From assembly GCA_903872505.1 (NCBI GenBank), contig CAIQKV010000078.1:83856-147855 (forward strand): 64,000 bases of DNA. Direction: 5' to 3'. Below are positions 24,594 through 33,020 of the stretch, one piece after another. A program made the translations under genes and the position numbers. The notes beneath the pieces are model-generated. The model had not been told where the DNA came from and did not search any database. It saw only the letters and a list, made by a program, of their open reading frames with translations. Every line of letters starts with the position of its first letter. Within the stretch, counting starts at the first letter, position 1. This stretch comes from an uncultured Opitutia bacterium. Its GTDB lineage: Bacteria; Verrucomicrobiota; Verrucomicrobiia; Opitutales; Opitutaceae.

Positions 24594-25877
24594 TCATTCT
24601 TCCGCCCGGACCTTGACCGACCCGTCCTTGAATTCCGTGCTCAGCCGCTGGCCGGGCTTGATCGCCGCGCGCCGCGCGACCGGTTTGCCCCGCTCGTCGC
24701 GCACGATGGCGAAGCCGCGGTTGAGCACCGAGGCCGGGCTCGCCGCCTGCAGGCGCTTGTAGAGCGAGAGCAGCTGGTGCGACCCGAGCTGCACGCGCGT
24801 CTCGGGCGAGGCCTGCGCCAGCCGCGCGCGGATCTCGCCCAGTTCCTGCCTCCGCGCCTGCACCGTCGACCGCAGCGCCGCGGCCAGCCGGTTGGAAAAA
24901 TCGTCGAGCCGCAGGAAACCCTGCTCGATCTGCGCCGCCGGCGTTAGCAGGCGGAGCCGCGAGCGCGCATGGTCGAGCCGCTCGCGCGCCCGCTCCACCG
25001 CGCCCTCGCCGGCGTCCACCATCGCCTCGCCCGCCCGCCCGGCGCGTTCCGCGCAGGAGATGAAATTGCTCGAGATCAGCTCGGCCGCGCCGCTCGGCGT
25101 CTCGGCCCGCACATCCGCCGCGAAATCGCACAGCGTGAAATCAATCTCGTGCCCCACCGCGGAAATCACCGGCACCGTGCAGGCGGCGACGGCGCGCACC
25201 AGCGGCTCCTCGTTGAAGGCCCACAGGTCCTCCAGGCTCCCGCCGCCGCGCCCGATGACCAGCAGGTGAAAAATCCCCAGCTCCTGCGCGGCCGCCAGCA
25301 TCGCCACCATCTCCGCCGCCGCGCCCTCGCCCTGCACCTTCGCCGGCAGGATCACCAGCCGCCCGCGCCAGCCGCGCCGCAGCAGGATCCGCATGAAATC
25401 CTGCACCGCCGCGCCCGTCGGCGACGTGATGAAGCCCACCACCGCCGGCATCAGCGGGATCAGGCGCTTTTTCTCCGCGGCGAACAGCCCCTCGTCCGCC
25501 AGCTGCCGCTTCAGCCGCTCAAACTCCTGCTGCAGCCGGCCCACGCCGTCCTCGATCACCGCCCGCACGATCAATTGGTACTGGCCGCGCGCTTCGTAGA
25601 CGCTGACCTCGCCGTAGACCACGACCTGCGACCCGTCGCGCAGCTTGACCGTCTGCCGCGCGGCGTCGCCGCGGAACAGCACTGCGCTCAGCTGCGCCCC
25701 CGCGTCCTTCAGCGAAAAATAGACGTGCCCGCTGGCCTGCGCGCGGAGGTTCGAGACCTCGCCGCGGACCCAGCCCGGCCGGATGCCGCCCTCCAGCAGC
25801 GTCTTCACGCGCCGCGTGAACTCCGTCACGCTCTCCGCGCGCGCCCCGCGGTCGCCCAGGTCGAGTTCAGCTTTCAC
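24594..25877 (-). CDS. xseA: Exodeoxyribonuclease VII large subunit
   Basis: Large subunit of exonuclease VII, which degrades single-stranded DNA to short acid-soluble pieces and helps in repair. The protein has 427 residues. An OB-fold (about 15-110: SVTEFTRRVKTLLEGG, GWVRGEVSNLRAQASGHVYFSLKD) is followed by the catalytic domain with VGFITSPTGAAVQDFMRILLRR, LLVIGRGGGSLEDLWAFNEE and ISAVGHEIDFTLCDFAADVRAETPSGAAE. A coiled-coil arm comes next, then the C-terminal VLNRGFAIVRDE. The start is GTG at 25877, overlapping the TVP38-family gene by 11 bases, so the two are co-transcribed. The small subunit gene xseB is not in the window. Confidence 0.96.
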   Translation of the reverse strand: MKAELDLGDRGARAESVTEFTRRVKTLLEGGIRPGWVRGEVSNLRAQASGHVYFSLKDAGAQLSAVLFRGDAARQTVKLRDGSQVVVYGEVSVYEARGQYQLIVRAVIEDGVGRLQQEFERLKRQLADEGLFAAEKKRLIPLMPAVVGFITSPTGAAVQDFMRILLRRGWRGRLVILPAKVQGEGAAAEMVAMLAAAQELGIFHLLVIGRGGGSLEDLWAFNEEPLVRAVAACTVPVISAVGHEIDFTLCDFAADVRAETPSGAAELISSNFISCAERAGRAGEAMVDAGEGAVERARERLDHARSRLRLLTPAAQIEQGFLRLDDFSNRLAAALRSTVQARRQELGEIRARLAQASPETRVQLGSHQLLSLYKRLQAASPASVLNRGFAIVRDERGKPVARRAAIKPGQRLSTEFKDGSVKVRAEE

Positions 25878-26538
25878 GCTTCATGTATTTCTGCCGCAGC
25901 AAGTGCACCGCGGCCACCGCGGCCACGATCACGCCGAGCCCCACCGCGGCGACCTTGAAGTTGCCCGTCAGCACCCCCCGGCCGAGCACGATCGCGCCGA
26001 TGCACCACGGCAGGACGCACAGCCACGAGACGAGCATGAACATCCGAAATGGCACCCCTGCCAGCGCGAGGATGCAGCCCTGCAGGAAAAACGGCGTGCC
26101 CGGCGTCAGCCGCACCAGCAGCGCCACGGCGAGCGCGTTGTCGGCGGTGACACGCGGCACGCTGTAACCGTAGCGCTTGAGCAGGCCCGTCAGCAGCGGG
26201 CGCAGCGCCCAGTGCGCCACCACATAGGTCAGCGCGAGGTTCACGGCGACGGCCACCAGCGTCGCGGCGATCACGCCGCCCAAGGTCATCTGGGCCGCAA
26301 ACGCCTCGCCCGCGGGAATCGTGAAGGCGAGCAGCGGCGCCCCGATCGCCGGCAAGAGGGCCATGGCCGAGAAAAACACCCACGGCCCGGCCCCGCGGAT
26401 CAGCGCCATGCCCTGGTCCACCATCTGGCGCAGGTTCATCCCGCGCAGGACCAGCACCGCGACCACGACCAGCGCCACCGCCACCACGGCAAGTTTGACC
26501 CACGGGAGTTTTTTCGCGGCCGGCGCTTCGGGCGTCAT
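25867..26538 (-). CDS. TVP38/TMEM64 (VTT) family membrane protein
   Basis: This encodes 223 residues, starting at the ATG at 26538. There are five or six membrane segments with the VTT/DedA-like core: LLPAIGAPLLAFTIPAGEAF, then LVRLTPGTPFFLQGCILALAGVPFRMF, whose re-entrant PGTPF-type turn is typical. DedA-superfamily proteins are linked to lipid (undecaprenyl phosphate or phospholipid) translocation; TVP38 members are less well defined. Translationally coupled to xseA. Given the large glycan locus next door, a role in lipid-carrier handling is tempting but unsupported beyond position. Confidence 0.85.
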   Translation of the reverse strand: MTPEAPAAKKLPWVKLAVVAVALVVVAVLVLRGMNLRQMVDQGMALIRGAGPWVFFSAMALLPAIGAPLLAFTIPAGEAFAAQMTLGGVIAATLVAVAVNLALTYVVAHWALRPLLTGLLKRYGYSVPRVTADNALAVALLVRLTPGTPFFLQGCILALAGVPFRMFMLVSWLCVLPWCIGAIVLGRGVLTGNFKVAAVGLGVIVAAVAAVHLLRQKYMKRES

Positions 26539-26632
26539 GGGGCCAGCCTGTCCGCCCGCGCGCGCCGCCGTCAAGCGCGCCCGTCCCCGGGCCGGCGCGG
26601 CCCCGATCCGTCGGTCAGCCTCCCCGCGCTTT

Positions 26633-26649
26633 ATAACCTATTGGGTTAT
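26633..26649. promoter_or_regulatory. Palindrome ATAACC-N5-GGTTAT, possible operator or promoter element
   Basis: A perfect 6+6 inverted repeat in a conspicuously AT-rich island of the 233-base gap between two divergent genes (TVP38-family and the ligase-like gene). It lies about 120 bases upstream of the ligase-like ATG. Position and composition fit a regulator site; no regulator gene is nearby. Confidence 0.3.
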
Positions 26650-26771
26650 GTTGCCCGGGGGGCGTGGGCGGGTAATCGCGATTCATCCGGGCTCCGGCAC
26701 ATCCAACTGGCCCGCCCGTCCCGGGACGGCAGGCTTGCCCGCCCGGCGGCGCCCCGCTCTTATCGCCGGTG

Positions 26772-28853
26772 ATGACGCGTCCCGCCGATTCCGCCTCCCG
26801 CCTGATGACCGTGGTGCTCAGCGGTTTCGGCCTTGCGGCCCTGCTGGTCATCACTCTCACAGATCGCGGTGCGACATATATGTACGCCCGGCCGTGGTCG
26901 TTCGCCTACCTCGCGGCTCTGCTCGCCCCGGCGCTGCTGCTCGGATGGCGGGCGCTCGATTCGCGCCAGCCGCTCGTGCTGCCCGCCCGCGCGTGGACCG
27001 TTACGGCGCTGGCCTTTGTCGCCATCGTGCTGGCCTCGGCGCTGGTGAGTCCCTGGCGCGGGCCGGCCCTGCTCTGGAGCGGCCCGCTGCTCGCGGCCGT
27101 CGCGGTGTTCCTGCTCGCGTTCGACTGGTTGCAAACCGCGCCGTCCCCCGCCCGGCGGGATCAATTGCTCACTGCCGCCGGATTTTTCCTCGGCCTGGTT
27201 GCGCTGACCAGCACCGGCCTGTGGCTGAACGGCCTGGCCGGTCACGTCGCCGCGCCCTGGGCCGTGCGTAATCTTTATCCGCTCGGTCACCCCAACTACA
27301 CGGCCGGTCTCGCGCTGCTCATGCTGCCGCTTTTCACGGCACTCGCGATCCGCGACCGCGGCATGCGGCGCGCCGGCTGGGTGGCCGCCGCCCTGCTCGC
27401 CCTGGCCATGCTCATCACCAGCGGCAGCCGTGGCGGCTTCCTCGGGCTGGCGGTGCTCGTCGTGGTGCACCTGCCCGCGCTTGCGCGCGCCCTGCGGGTG
27501 AAACTGTGGATCGTGGTCGTCGCGGGTGTGGCCGTGCTGCTGGCCGTGCTCGCCTGGAACCCGCGCACCCGCACGCTGATCAGCGGCGCCGCGGCCCGCG
27601 CCACGCTGCAGGCGAGCGACGAACAGCGTGCCGCGATGACCGAGGCTGGGCTCCGGATGGGACACGACCGGCCGCTGCTGGGCTGGGGCCCGGGGACCAC
27701 GCCCCTCGCCTACCCGCGTTTCCGCCAATTCCTCGACGGCGGCGCGGAAAATGTCCTGCAGCTGCACAGCACGCCGGTCCAGCTCTGGGCCGAACTCGGC
27801 GCCGCCGGCGTGCTGGCCGCACTGGCGCTGGCCGTCCTCGCGCTGGGCGCCAGCCAGTCCTCGCCCGATTCGCGCCACGTGCTGCTGGCCTTGTCCGGCT
27901 ATGCCGTTTTCAGCCTGACCGACTGGCAGCTCGACGTGCCGGTGTTTTCGTTCGCCCTCGCCGCCGGCGTTGCGCTGCTCGCCCCGCCTGCCGCCCGGGT
28001 CTTCGCCCCTGGGCGCATGGCCGTCGGGTTCGGCGTGATCGCCGCCCTCGGCCTCATCGGCGTGCTGGGCCGTCGCGACCCCACCCCCGAGCTCAACGTC
28101 CGCGCCCTCGCGCTGGCGCGCGACCCGGCGCAGGCCGATGCCGCCATCGTGCTCCTCAACCAGTCCCTCGCGCTGAATCCCGACCAGGAGATCGCCCATT
28201 TCAACCTGGGCTGGCTGCTCGTGGTTCGCGACCCCGCCGCCGCCGAGCGGCACTTCCTCGCCGCCGCGCACCTCGTGCCCGACAAGGGCGGCGTCTACTT
28301 CGGCCTCGGCCTCACCCGTCTCAACCAGGGCCACCGCGACGCCGCCGTGCGCGCCCTCGCCCTCGAGTGCCTCAACGACCCGATCTTCCTCACCTCGCCG
28401 TGGTGGCGCCTGCCCGAGATCGGCGAGCTCCGCCCCTCGGTGACGGCCCTCACCCGGCAATGGCTCGAGGAGCTCGCCGCCGTCCGGGCGCTGGCGAATT
28501 CGCCGGCCGCCCGGGAAGCCGCCTACCTCGCCGCCCTCCTCGACTGGCTCGGCGGCCAGGGCGCGCCCGGGCAGATCCTCGCCGCGGCCAACACGCCGGA
28601 ACGCGTCGCCTACTTCGTCCGCCGGCCGGAGCCGCCGGATTTCACCGCCGCGCGGGGACGGCTCTACCGGCGCGAGCGCACCGGCTACCCCGTGCTCATG
28701 CGCGACCTCGATCTCGCGATCCCCGTCGATCTGTTCGACGTGCAGGAAAACTTCCTCGCCGTCGAGCTGCGCCCGCTCTTTCCCGCCAAGGGCTGGCTCC
28801 GGTCCCCCGTGTTACTGACGTTGCTCGACGCCCCGCGTTCGCCCAAACCTTGA
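26772..28853 (+). CDS. O-antigen ligase/polymerase-like (Wzy_C) membrane protein with TPR tail
   Basis: This encodes 693 residues; the ATG at 26772 directly follows an in-frame GTG. Residues 1-430 have about twelve membrane segments. The large periplasmic loop carries YPLGHPNYTAGL and then GLRMGHDRPLLGWGPGTTPLAYPRF, the pattern of Wzy/WaaL/PglL proteins. From about 445 come TPR-like units (LALNPDQEIAHFNLGWLLVV, AHLVPDKGGVYFGLGLTRLNQ). It would join lipid-linked glycan units, or move them to an acceptor, on the periplasmic side. The TPR tail favours protein contacts. It heads a two-gene unit with the initiating transferase, four bases downstream. Confidence 0.75.
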   Translation: MTRPADSASRLMTVVLSGFGLAALLVITLTDRGATYMYARPWSFAYLAALLAPALLLGWRALDSRQPLVLPARAWTVTALAFVAIVLASALVSPWRGPALLWSGPLLAAVAVFLLAFDWLQTAPSPARRDQLLTAAGFFLGLVALTSTGLWLNGLAGHVAAPWAVRNLYPLGHPNYTAGLALLMLPLFTALAIRDRGMRRAGWVAAALLALAMLITSGSRGGFLGLAVLVVVHLPALARALRVKLWIVVVAGVAVLLAVLAWNPRTRTLISGAAARATLQASDEQRAAMTEAGLRMGHDRPLLGWGPGTTPLAYPRFRQFLDGGAENVLQLHSTPVQLWAELGAAGVLAALALAVLALGASQSSPDSRHVLLALSGYAVFSLTDWQLDVPVFSFALAAGVALLAPPAARVFAPGRMAVGFGVIAALGLIGVLGRRDPTPELNVRALALARDPAQADAAIVLLNQSLALNPDQEIAHFNLGWLLVVRDPAAAERHFLAAAHLVPDKGGVYFGLGLTRLNQGHRDAAVRALALECLNDPIFLTSPWWRLPEIGELRPSVTALTRQWLEELAAVRALANSPAAREAAYLAALLDWLGGQGAPGQILAAANTPERVAYFVRRPEPPDFTAARGRLYRRERTGYPVLMRDLDLAIPVDLFDVQENFLAVELRPLFPAKGWLRSPVLLTLLDAPRSPKP

Positions 28854-28856
28854 CCC

Positions 28857-30299
28857 GTGCCCCGCGCCGCCTCCCAGTCGCTCCGCGAAACCGTCATCCC
28901 GCTCACCCTGCTCGCGGGCGACACGGTCGTCACGTTCGCCGGCCTCGTGCTCGGCTGGTGGCTGCGCTACGCGTCGCCGCTCGGGAAGCTCGGCATCGCC
29001 GTGCCCGGCGCCACCTTCACCCGCTACCTGCCGCTGCTGCTCGTCGGCGTGGCACTGCTGGTCGGCGCCTTCGCGCAGTTCGGGCTCTATGACGCCCGCC
29101 TGCTGCTGCGCCGCTACCAGAGCCTCAACGCCATCCTCAAGGGCGCGGCGTTCTGGCTCGTCGCCTACCTCGGCGTCTCGCTGGTGCTGAAGTTTGACCC
29201 GCCGATCTCGCGGCTGTTTGTTGTCGTGGCGTTCGTGTGCGTCATCGTGCTGCTCTACGCCTGGCGCTCGCTCGCCTACGCCCTGGTCACGCGCAGCCCG
29301 CTGCTCACGCGGCTGCGGCGGCGCGCCGTGCTGCTGGGCTGGAACGACGACGCCCGCGCCCTCGCCGCCGAGATCGCCCGCGACCCCGCGCATCCGTTCG
29401 CGCTGGCCGGCGTCGTCACGCTCGCCAGCGACACCGCGCCCGCCTTTCCCGGCGCCCCGGGCCGACCGCCCACGCTCGGTGGCGTGGCCGAGCTCGACGC
29501 CATCCTCGCCCGCGAGCATGCCGACCTGCTCATCGCCACGCGGCTCGACCTGCCGCGCCCCGAAATCCGCCGGATCGTCGAGACCTGCGAGCGCGCCTAC
29601 GTCGAGTGGAAGATCGTGCCGGGCGCCTTCGACATCTTCCTCAGCGGCCTGCGGCTGCAGACGATCGGCCGCGTGCCGGTCCTCGGCGTCGAGGAGCTCG
29701 CCATCCACCGGCTCTTCAACCGCGCGCTCAAGCGGACCCTCGACCTCATCGCCGCCGTGGCCGGCCTCGTGCTGTCGCTGCCGGTGGTGGCGGTGCTGGC
29801 CGTCCTCATCAAGCGCGAGTCGCCCGGCGGCCCGGTGTTCTTCCGCCAGACCCGGGTCGGCGCGGGCCACCGGCCGTTCACGCTGTGGAAGCTGCGCAGC
29901 ATGGCGCCGGGGGCCGACGCCACCGACGCCGCGCGCCAGAGCACCGCGCGCGACGACCCGCGGCTGCTGCGCATCGGCGCGTTCATCCGGCGCTGGAACC
30001 TCGACGAGCTCCCGCAGTTCTGGAACGTTCTGCGCGGCGACATGAGCCTCGTCGGCCCGCGGCCCGAGCGCCCCAGCCATGTCGACCAGCTGGCCGACGC
30101 CATCCCGCACTACCTGCCGCGCCACCTCGTGAAGCCCGGCATGACCGGCTGGGCGCAGGTCAACGGCCTCCGCGGCGACAGCGACCTCGCCCTGCGCGTG
30201 CAGCACGACATTTTCTACATCGAGAACTGGTCCGTGTGGCTCGACGCGCAGATCGTGCTGCTGACCTTCGTGCGCTGGCGCGACGACAGCGCGTACTAG
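28857..30299 (+). CDS. Exopolysaccharide polyprenyl glycosylphosphotransferase (initiating sugar transferase)
   Basis: Places the first sugar phosphate on undecaprenyl phosphate, starting glycan repeat-unit assembly. The protein has 480 residues. Four N-terminal helices are followed by a Rossmann-like CoA-binding domain (RRAVLLGWNDDARALAAEIAR). The catalytic PHPT domain (about 290-480) has RTLDLIAAVAGLVLSLPV, GGPVFFRQTRVGAGHRPFTL, LRSMAPGAD, WNLDELPQFWNVLRGDMSLV, GPRPERPSHVDQL and PGMTGWAQVNGLRGDS. The start is GTG, four bases after the ligase-like stop. The sugar (glucose, galactose or other) cannot be told. Confidence 0.93.
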   Translation: MPRAASQSLRETVIPLTLLAGDTVVTFAGLVLGWWLRYASPLGKLGIAVPGATFTRYLPLLLVGVALLVGAFAQFGLYDARLLLRRYQSLNAILKGAAFWLVAYLGVSLVLKFDPPISRLFVVVAFVCVIVLLYAWRSLAYALVTRSPLLTRLRRRAVLLGWNDDARALAAEIARDPAHPFALAGVVTLASDTAPAFPGAPGRPPTLGGVAELDAILAREHADLLIATRLDLPRPEIRRIVETCERAYVEWKIVPGAFDIFLSGLRLQTIGRVPVLGVEELAIHRLFNRALKRTLDLIAAVAGLVLSLPVVAVLAVLIKRESPGGPVFFRQTRVGAGHRPFTLWKLRSMAPGADATDAARQSTARDDPRLLRIGAFIRRWNLDELPQFWNVLRGDMSLVGPRPERPSHVDQLADAIPHYLPRHLVKPGMTGWAQVNGLRGDSDLALRVQHDIFYIENWSVWLDAQIVLLTFVRWRDDSAY

Positions 30300-30329
30300 G
30301 CCCGGAAATCTTGGCTCACGTTCCCCGCC

Positions 30330-31253
30330 TCACACCGGCCGGACCTGCCGGTGGTCGCGGAGCCAGGCACGCAGCAGGGCGACCTGCTTCCAGAGCCCGA
30401 ACGCCGCCGCGTACTTCCAACGCGCGAACGACGAGGTCCCGAAATGCTTCAAAAAAACCGCCCGGTTCGCGTCGAAGATTGCGCGCGCCATCGCGTCGTA
30501 GTCCTTCGCCACGCTCACGCCCTTCAGGTGGGTGATGCTGACGGCGCCGTCGTAGACGATCTTCCAGCCGGCCCGCGCCACGCGGATGCACAAATCGAGG
30601 TCGTCGCCGTACATGAAGAACGCCTCGTCGAAGACCTTGCCGTCCGGCGCCACCGCCGCCAGAGTGCGCCGCGGCGCGAGCATGAACGCGCCGTTGATCG
30701 CACCGACCTCGTAGGTGCCGCCGGCCGGCCGGTGCGTGAGGTTGTAGCCGGCGAACAGCGCCGTGTGCGGAAACGCCGCCGCCAGCCCGGTCGCCCGGCA
30801 AAACCCGTCCCACAACGTCGGAATGCCACGCCGGCACGCGAGGTCCATCGTGCCGTCCGCCAGGACGAGCCGCGGGGTGATCAGCCCGATCCGGTCGTCC
30901 GCCCGCAGGCGCGCGAGACCGTGCGCCAGCGCCGGGGCGTTGCTGACTGTGTCCGGGTTGAGGAACAGGATGAAGTCGCCGCGGGCGCGGGCAAAGCCGA
31001 GGTTGTTCGCCCGGCCGAAGCCAAGATTCGCTCCCGGCGCCAGGTACCCGGCGTGGGAAAATTGCGTGCGCACGATCTCGCCCGCGCCGTCGCCCGGCGA
31101 GTTGTCCACCACGATCACCTCGACCTCGCGCCCCTCGAGCGTGCGCGGCAGGGAGGCGAGGCAGGCACCGATTTCATCCCGTGACCGGTAGGCGACGATG
31201 ATGATCGAAAGCAGCGGCGTGTTCGGCGTGGACACGCCCCGACGCTGTGCCAT
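30330..31253 (-). CDS. GT2 glycosyltransferase (rhamnosyltransferase-like)
   Basis: This encodes 307 residues, starting at the ATG at 31253; the longer track start at 31469 overlaps the divergent transferase. GT-A fold marks: LLSIIIVAYRSRDEIGACL, EVIVVDNSPGDGAGEIV, LGFGRANNLGFARARGDFIL with the metal-binding NPD, and later GGTYEVGAINGAFMLAPR and DEAFFMYGDDLDLCIRVARA. The last patch is usual in rhamnosyltransferase-like and mycofactocin-type GT2 proteins. A cytoplasmic enzyme that adds a sugar to the lipid-linked glycan. It is divergent from another GT2, with the start codons only 16 bases apart. Confidence 0.88.
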   Translation of the reverse strand: MAQRRGVSTPNTPLLSIIIVAYRSRDEIGACLASLPRTLEGREVEVIVVDNSPGDGAGEIVRTQFSHAGYLAPGANLGFGRANNLGFARARGDFILFLNPDTVSNAPALAHGLARLRADDRIGLITPRLVLADGTMDLACRRGIPTLWDGFCRATGLAAAFPHTALFAGYNLTHRPAGGTYEVGAINGAFMLAPRRTLAAVAPDGKVFDEAFFMYGDDLDLCIRVARAGWKIVYDGAVSITHLKGVSVAKDYDAMARAIFDANRAVFLKHFGTSSFARWKYAAAFGLWKQVALLRAWLRDHRQVRPV

Positions 31254-31269
31254 ACTCACTTCAAACGCA

Positions 31270-32025
31270 ATGCCTCCTGAATCCTCACCCCTGATCAGTG
31301 TAATTGTCGTCTGCAAAGACCCCGGACTGCGCCTGCGTGACGCCCTTGCCAGCGTCTGGGCCCAGCATATCTCGCCGCTGCCCGAACTCATCGTCGTGGA
31401 CGGTGGCTCGGAAGACGGCTCCCGCGTGTGGCTCGCCTCCCAGCGCGCGCGCCTCGCCACGCTGCTCATGGAACCCGACCGGGGCGTTTACGATGCCATG
31501 AACAAGGGCCTGGCCGCGGCCCACGGCGAGTGGGTGCTCTTCCTCGGGGCCGATGACAAGTTTCCCCACGACGGCGTGCTGAGCCGGACCCAAGGCGCGC
31601 TAAAACAGGCCACCGGCGGGGTGGCCGTGGGCGAAATCGCCTACGATGACGGCCGGATCGAGTCCCTCCCGGCGAAACCGAAACCGGTCGCGCGGAATTT
31701 TGTGCATCATCAGGGCGCGTTCTACCGCCGGTCATTGTTCGCGGAGCACGGCTTCTTTGATGCGTCGCTGGCCGTGATGGCCGACTATGACTTCAACCTG
31801 CGGCTCTGGAAAAAGAAAGTCACCTTCACCGCACTCCCGCTGCGCATCAGTGTCTGCGGCACCGGCGGCCTGAGTGACTCTGGTGACTGGCGCGGCTGCC
31901 AGGAGGAAATCGCCGTGCGCCACCGCCACTTTCCCGCCTGGCGCTGCTGGTTTTCGGATCTGTTCACCGTGCTGCGTTGGGTCCGCCAAAAGATCGCCCC
32001 GCGCGCCTCCCGCCCCAAGGGCTGA
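31270..32025 (+). CDS. GT2 glycosyltransferase (WcaA-like)
   Basis: This encodes 251 residues, starting at the ATG at 31270. Motifs: PLISVIVVCKDPGLRLRDAL, PELIVVDGGSEDGS, EPDRGVYDAMNKGLAAAHGE and LGADD, where the DxD-like GADD binds the metal and sugar nucleotide. The DRGVYDAMNKG patch is typical of colanic-acid-type and other exopolysaccharide GT2 enzymes. The C-terminal half has FVHHQGAFYRRSLF and MADYDFNLRLW. It probably adds one sugar in the cytoplasm. The methyltransferase gene follows on the same strand after 65 bases. Confidence 0.88.
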   Translation: MPPESSPLISVIVVCKDPGLRLRDALASVWAQHISPLPELIVVDGGSEDGSRVWLASQRARLATLLMEPDRGVYDAMNKGLAAAHGEWVLFLGADDKFPHDGVLSRTQGALKQATGGVAVGEIAYDDGRIESLPAKPKPVARNFVHHQGAFYRRSLFAEHGFFDASLAVMADYDFNLRLWKKKVTFTALPLRISVCGTGGLSDSGDWRGCQEEIAVRHRHFPAWRCWFSDLFTVLRWVRQKIAPRASRPKG

Positions 32026-32090
32026 GCCCGGCCCCAGCTTCGCCCGCCGCGGCGCCGCGGACTGCGCCCTGCCCGGCTGGCCCCTTGCCG

Positions 32091-32996
32091 ATGAAATCTG
32101 ACGAACCCGTGCGCTACGACCGCTCCCAACAGGAATGGGACAAGGTCCTCTCCGACCCGGACCGGCAGAAAGTCGGGCAAAGCTGGTTTCGCGAGGATAC
32201 CCTGAACCATTGGCGCCATGCCCGGATCCGCGCGCCGCTGCAGGCGATCGTCGCCCACGACCCGGCCGCCAGCTGGCTCACCGTGGGGGACGGGCGCTAT
32301 GGCACGGACGCGCACCATCTGATTGCCCTCGGCGCCCAGACCGTCCACTGCACGGACATCTCCGACACGCTGCTGAAGATCGGGCATGAAAAGGGCTTCA
32401 TCCAGTCGTACTCCGCCGAGAACGCGGAGGCGCTGAGTTTTCCGGACAAAGCCTTCGATTACGTCTACTGCAAGGAATCCTTTCATCATTTTCCGCGGCC
32501 CTACCTCGCCCTGGGCGAAATGTTCCGCGTCGCCCGGAAGGCCGTGATTCTGACCGAGCCCCGGGACCGCGTCATCGACCGGGCGACCTGGCCGTTTGCC
32601 TTCCGCCTGCTGAAAACCCTGCTGCGAAAAAATCGGCAGCAGCACGACTTCGAGCCGGTGGGAAATTACATCTATTCCATCTCCGAGCGGGAAATTGAAA
32701 AGTTCCTGCTGGGGATGCACTACACCTCGGTCGCGTTCATCGGCTGCAACGACGCCTATCTGCCCGGCGTGGAGTTTTCCGCCCTGACTTCCTCCAGCCC
32801 GGCCGACCGGAAGCTGCGCCGCAGGATTCAGGGCCGGATCAAGCTCCGCGATGCGCTGACCCGGATCGGACTGATGAAAAGCACCCTGCTGACCGCCGCG
32901 CTTTTCAAGGCGGCGCCGGCCGCGGGTTTGGCGGAAACCCTGGCGAAGCAGGGCTGGAAATTGAAGCATCTGCCGAAGAACCCCTATCTCGGCTGA
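32091..32996 (+). CDS. SAM-dependent methyltransferase (class I)
   Basis: This encodes 301 residues, starting at the ATG at 32091 (MKSDEPVRYDRSQQEW). The SAM domain has SWLTVGDGRYGTDAHHLIAL as motif I (GDGxxGT, a common variant in sugar-locus enzymes), CTDISDTLLKIG as the acidic strand, ENAEALSFPDKAFDYVYC and the FHHFPRPYLALGEMFRV region of Methyltransf_11 proteins. The C-terminal 110 residues are basic and partly helical. Its place among glycosyltransferases suggests it methylates the glycan or its lipid-linked precursor; acceptor unknown. Confidence 0.82.
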   Translation: MKSDEPVRYDRSQQEWDKVLSDPDRQKVGQSWFREDTLNHWRHARIRAPLQAIVAHDPAASWLTVGDGRYGTDAHHLIALGAQTVHCTDISDTLLKIGHEKGFIQSYSAENAEALSFPDKAFDYVYCKESFHHFPRPYLALGEMFRVARKAVILTEPRDRVIDRATWPFAFRLLKTLLRKNRQQHDFEPVGNYIYSISEREIEKFLLGMHYTSVAFIGCNDAYLPGVEFSALTSSSPADRKLRRRIQGRIKLRDALTRIGLMKSTLLTAALFKAAPAAGLAETLAKQGWKLKHLPKNPYLG

Positions 32997-33020
32997 CGCC
33001 AATCTGCCGGGCGCGGCGGT

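Noticed and set aside
26639-26660. Sigma-54 promoter (TTGGGTTATGTTGCCC)
   Set aside because: The GG and GC pairs are two bases too close for the -24/-12 spacing.
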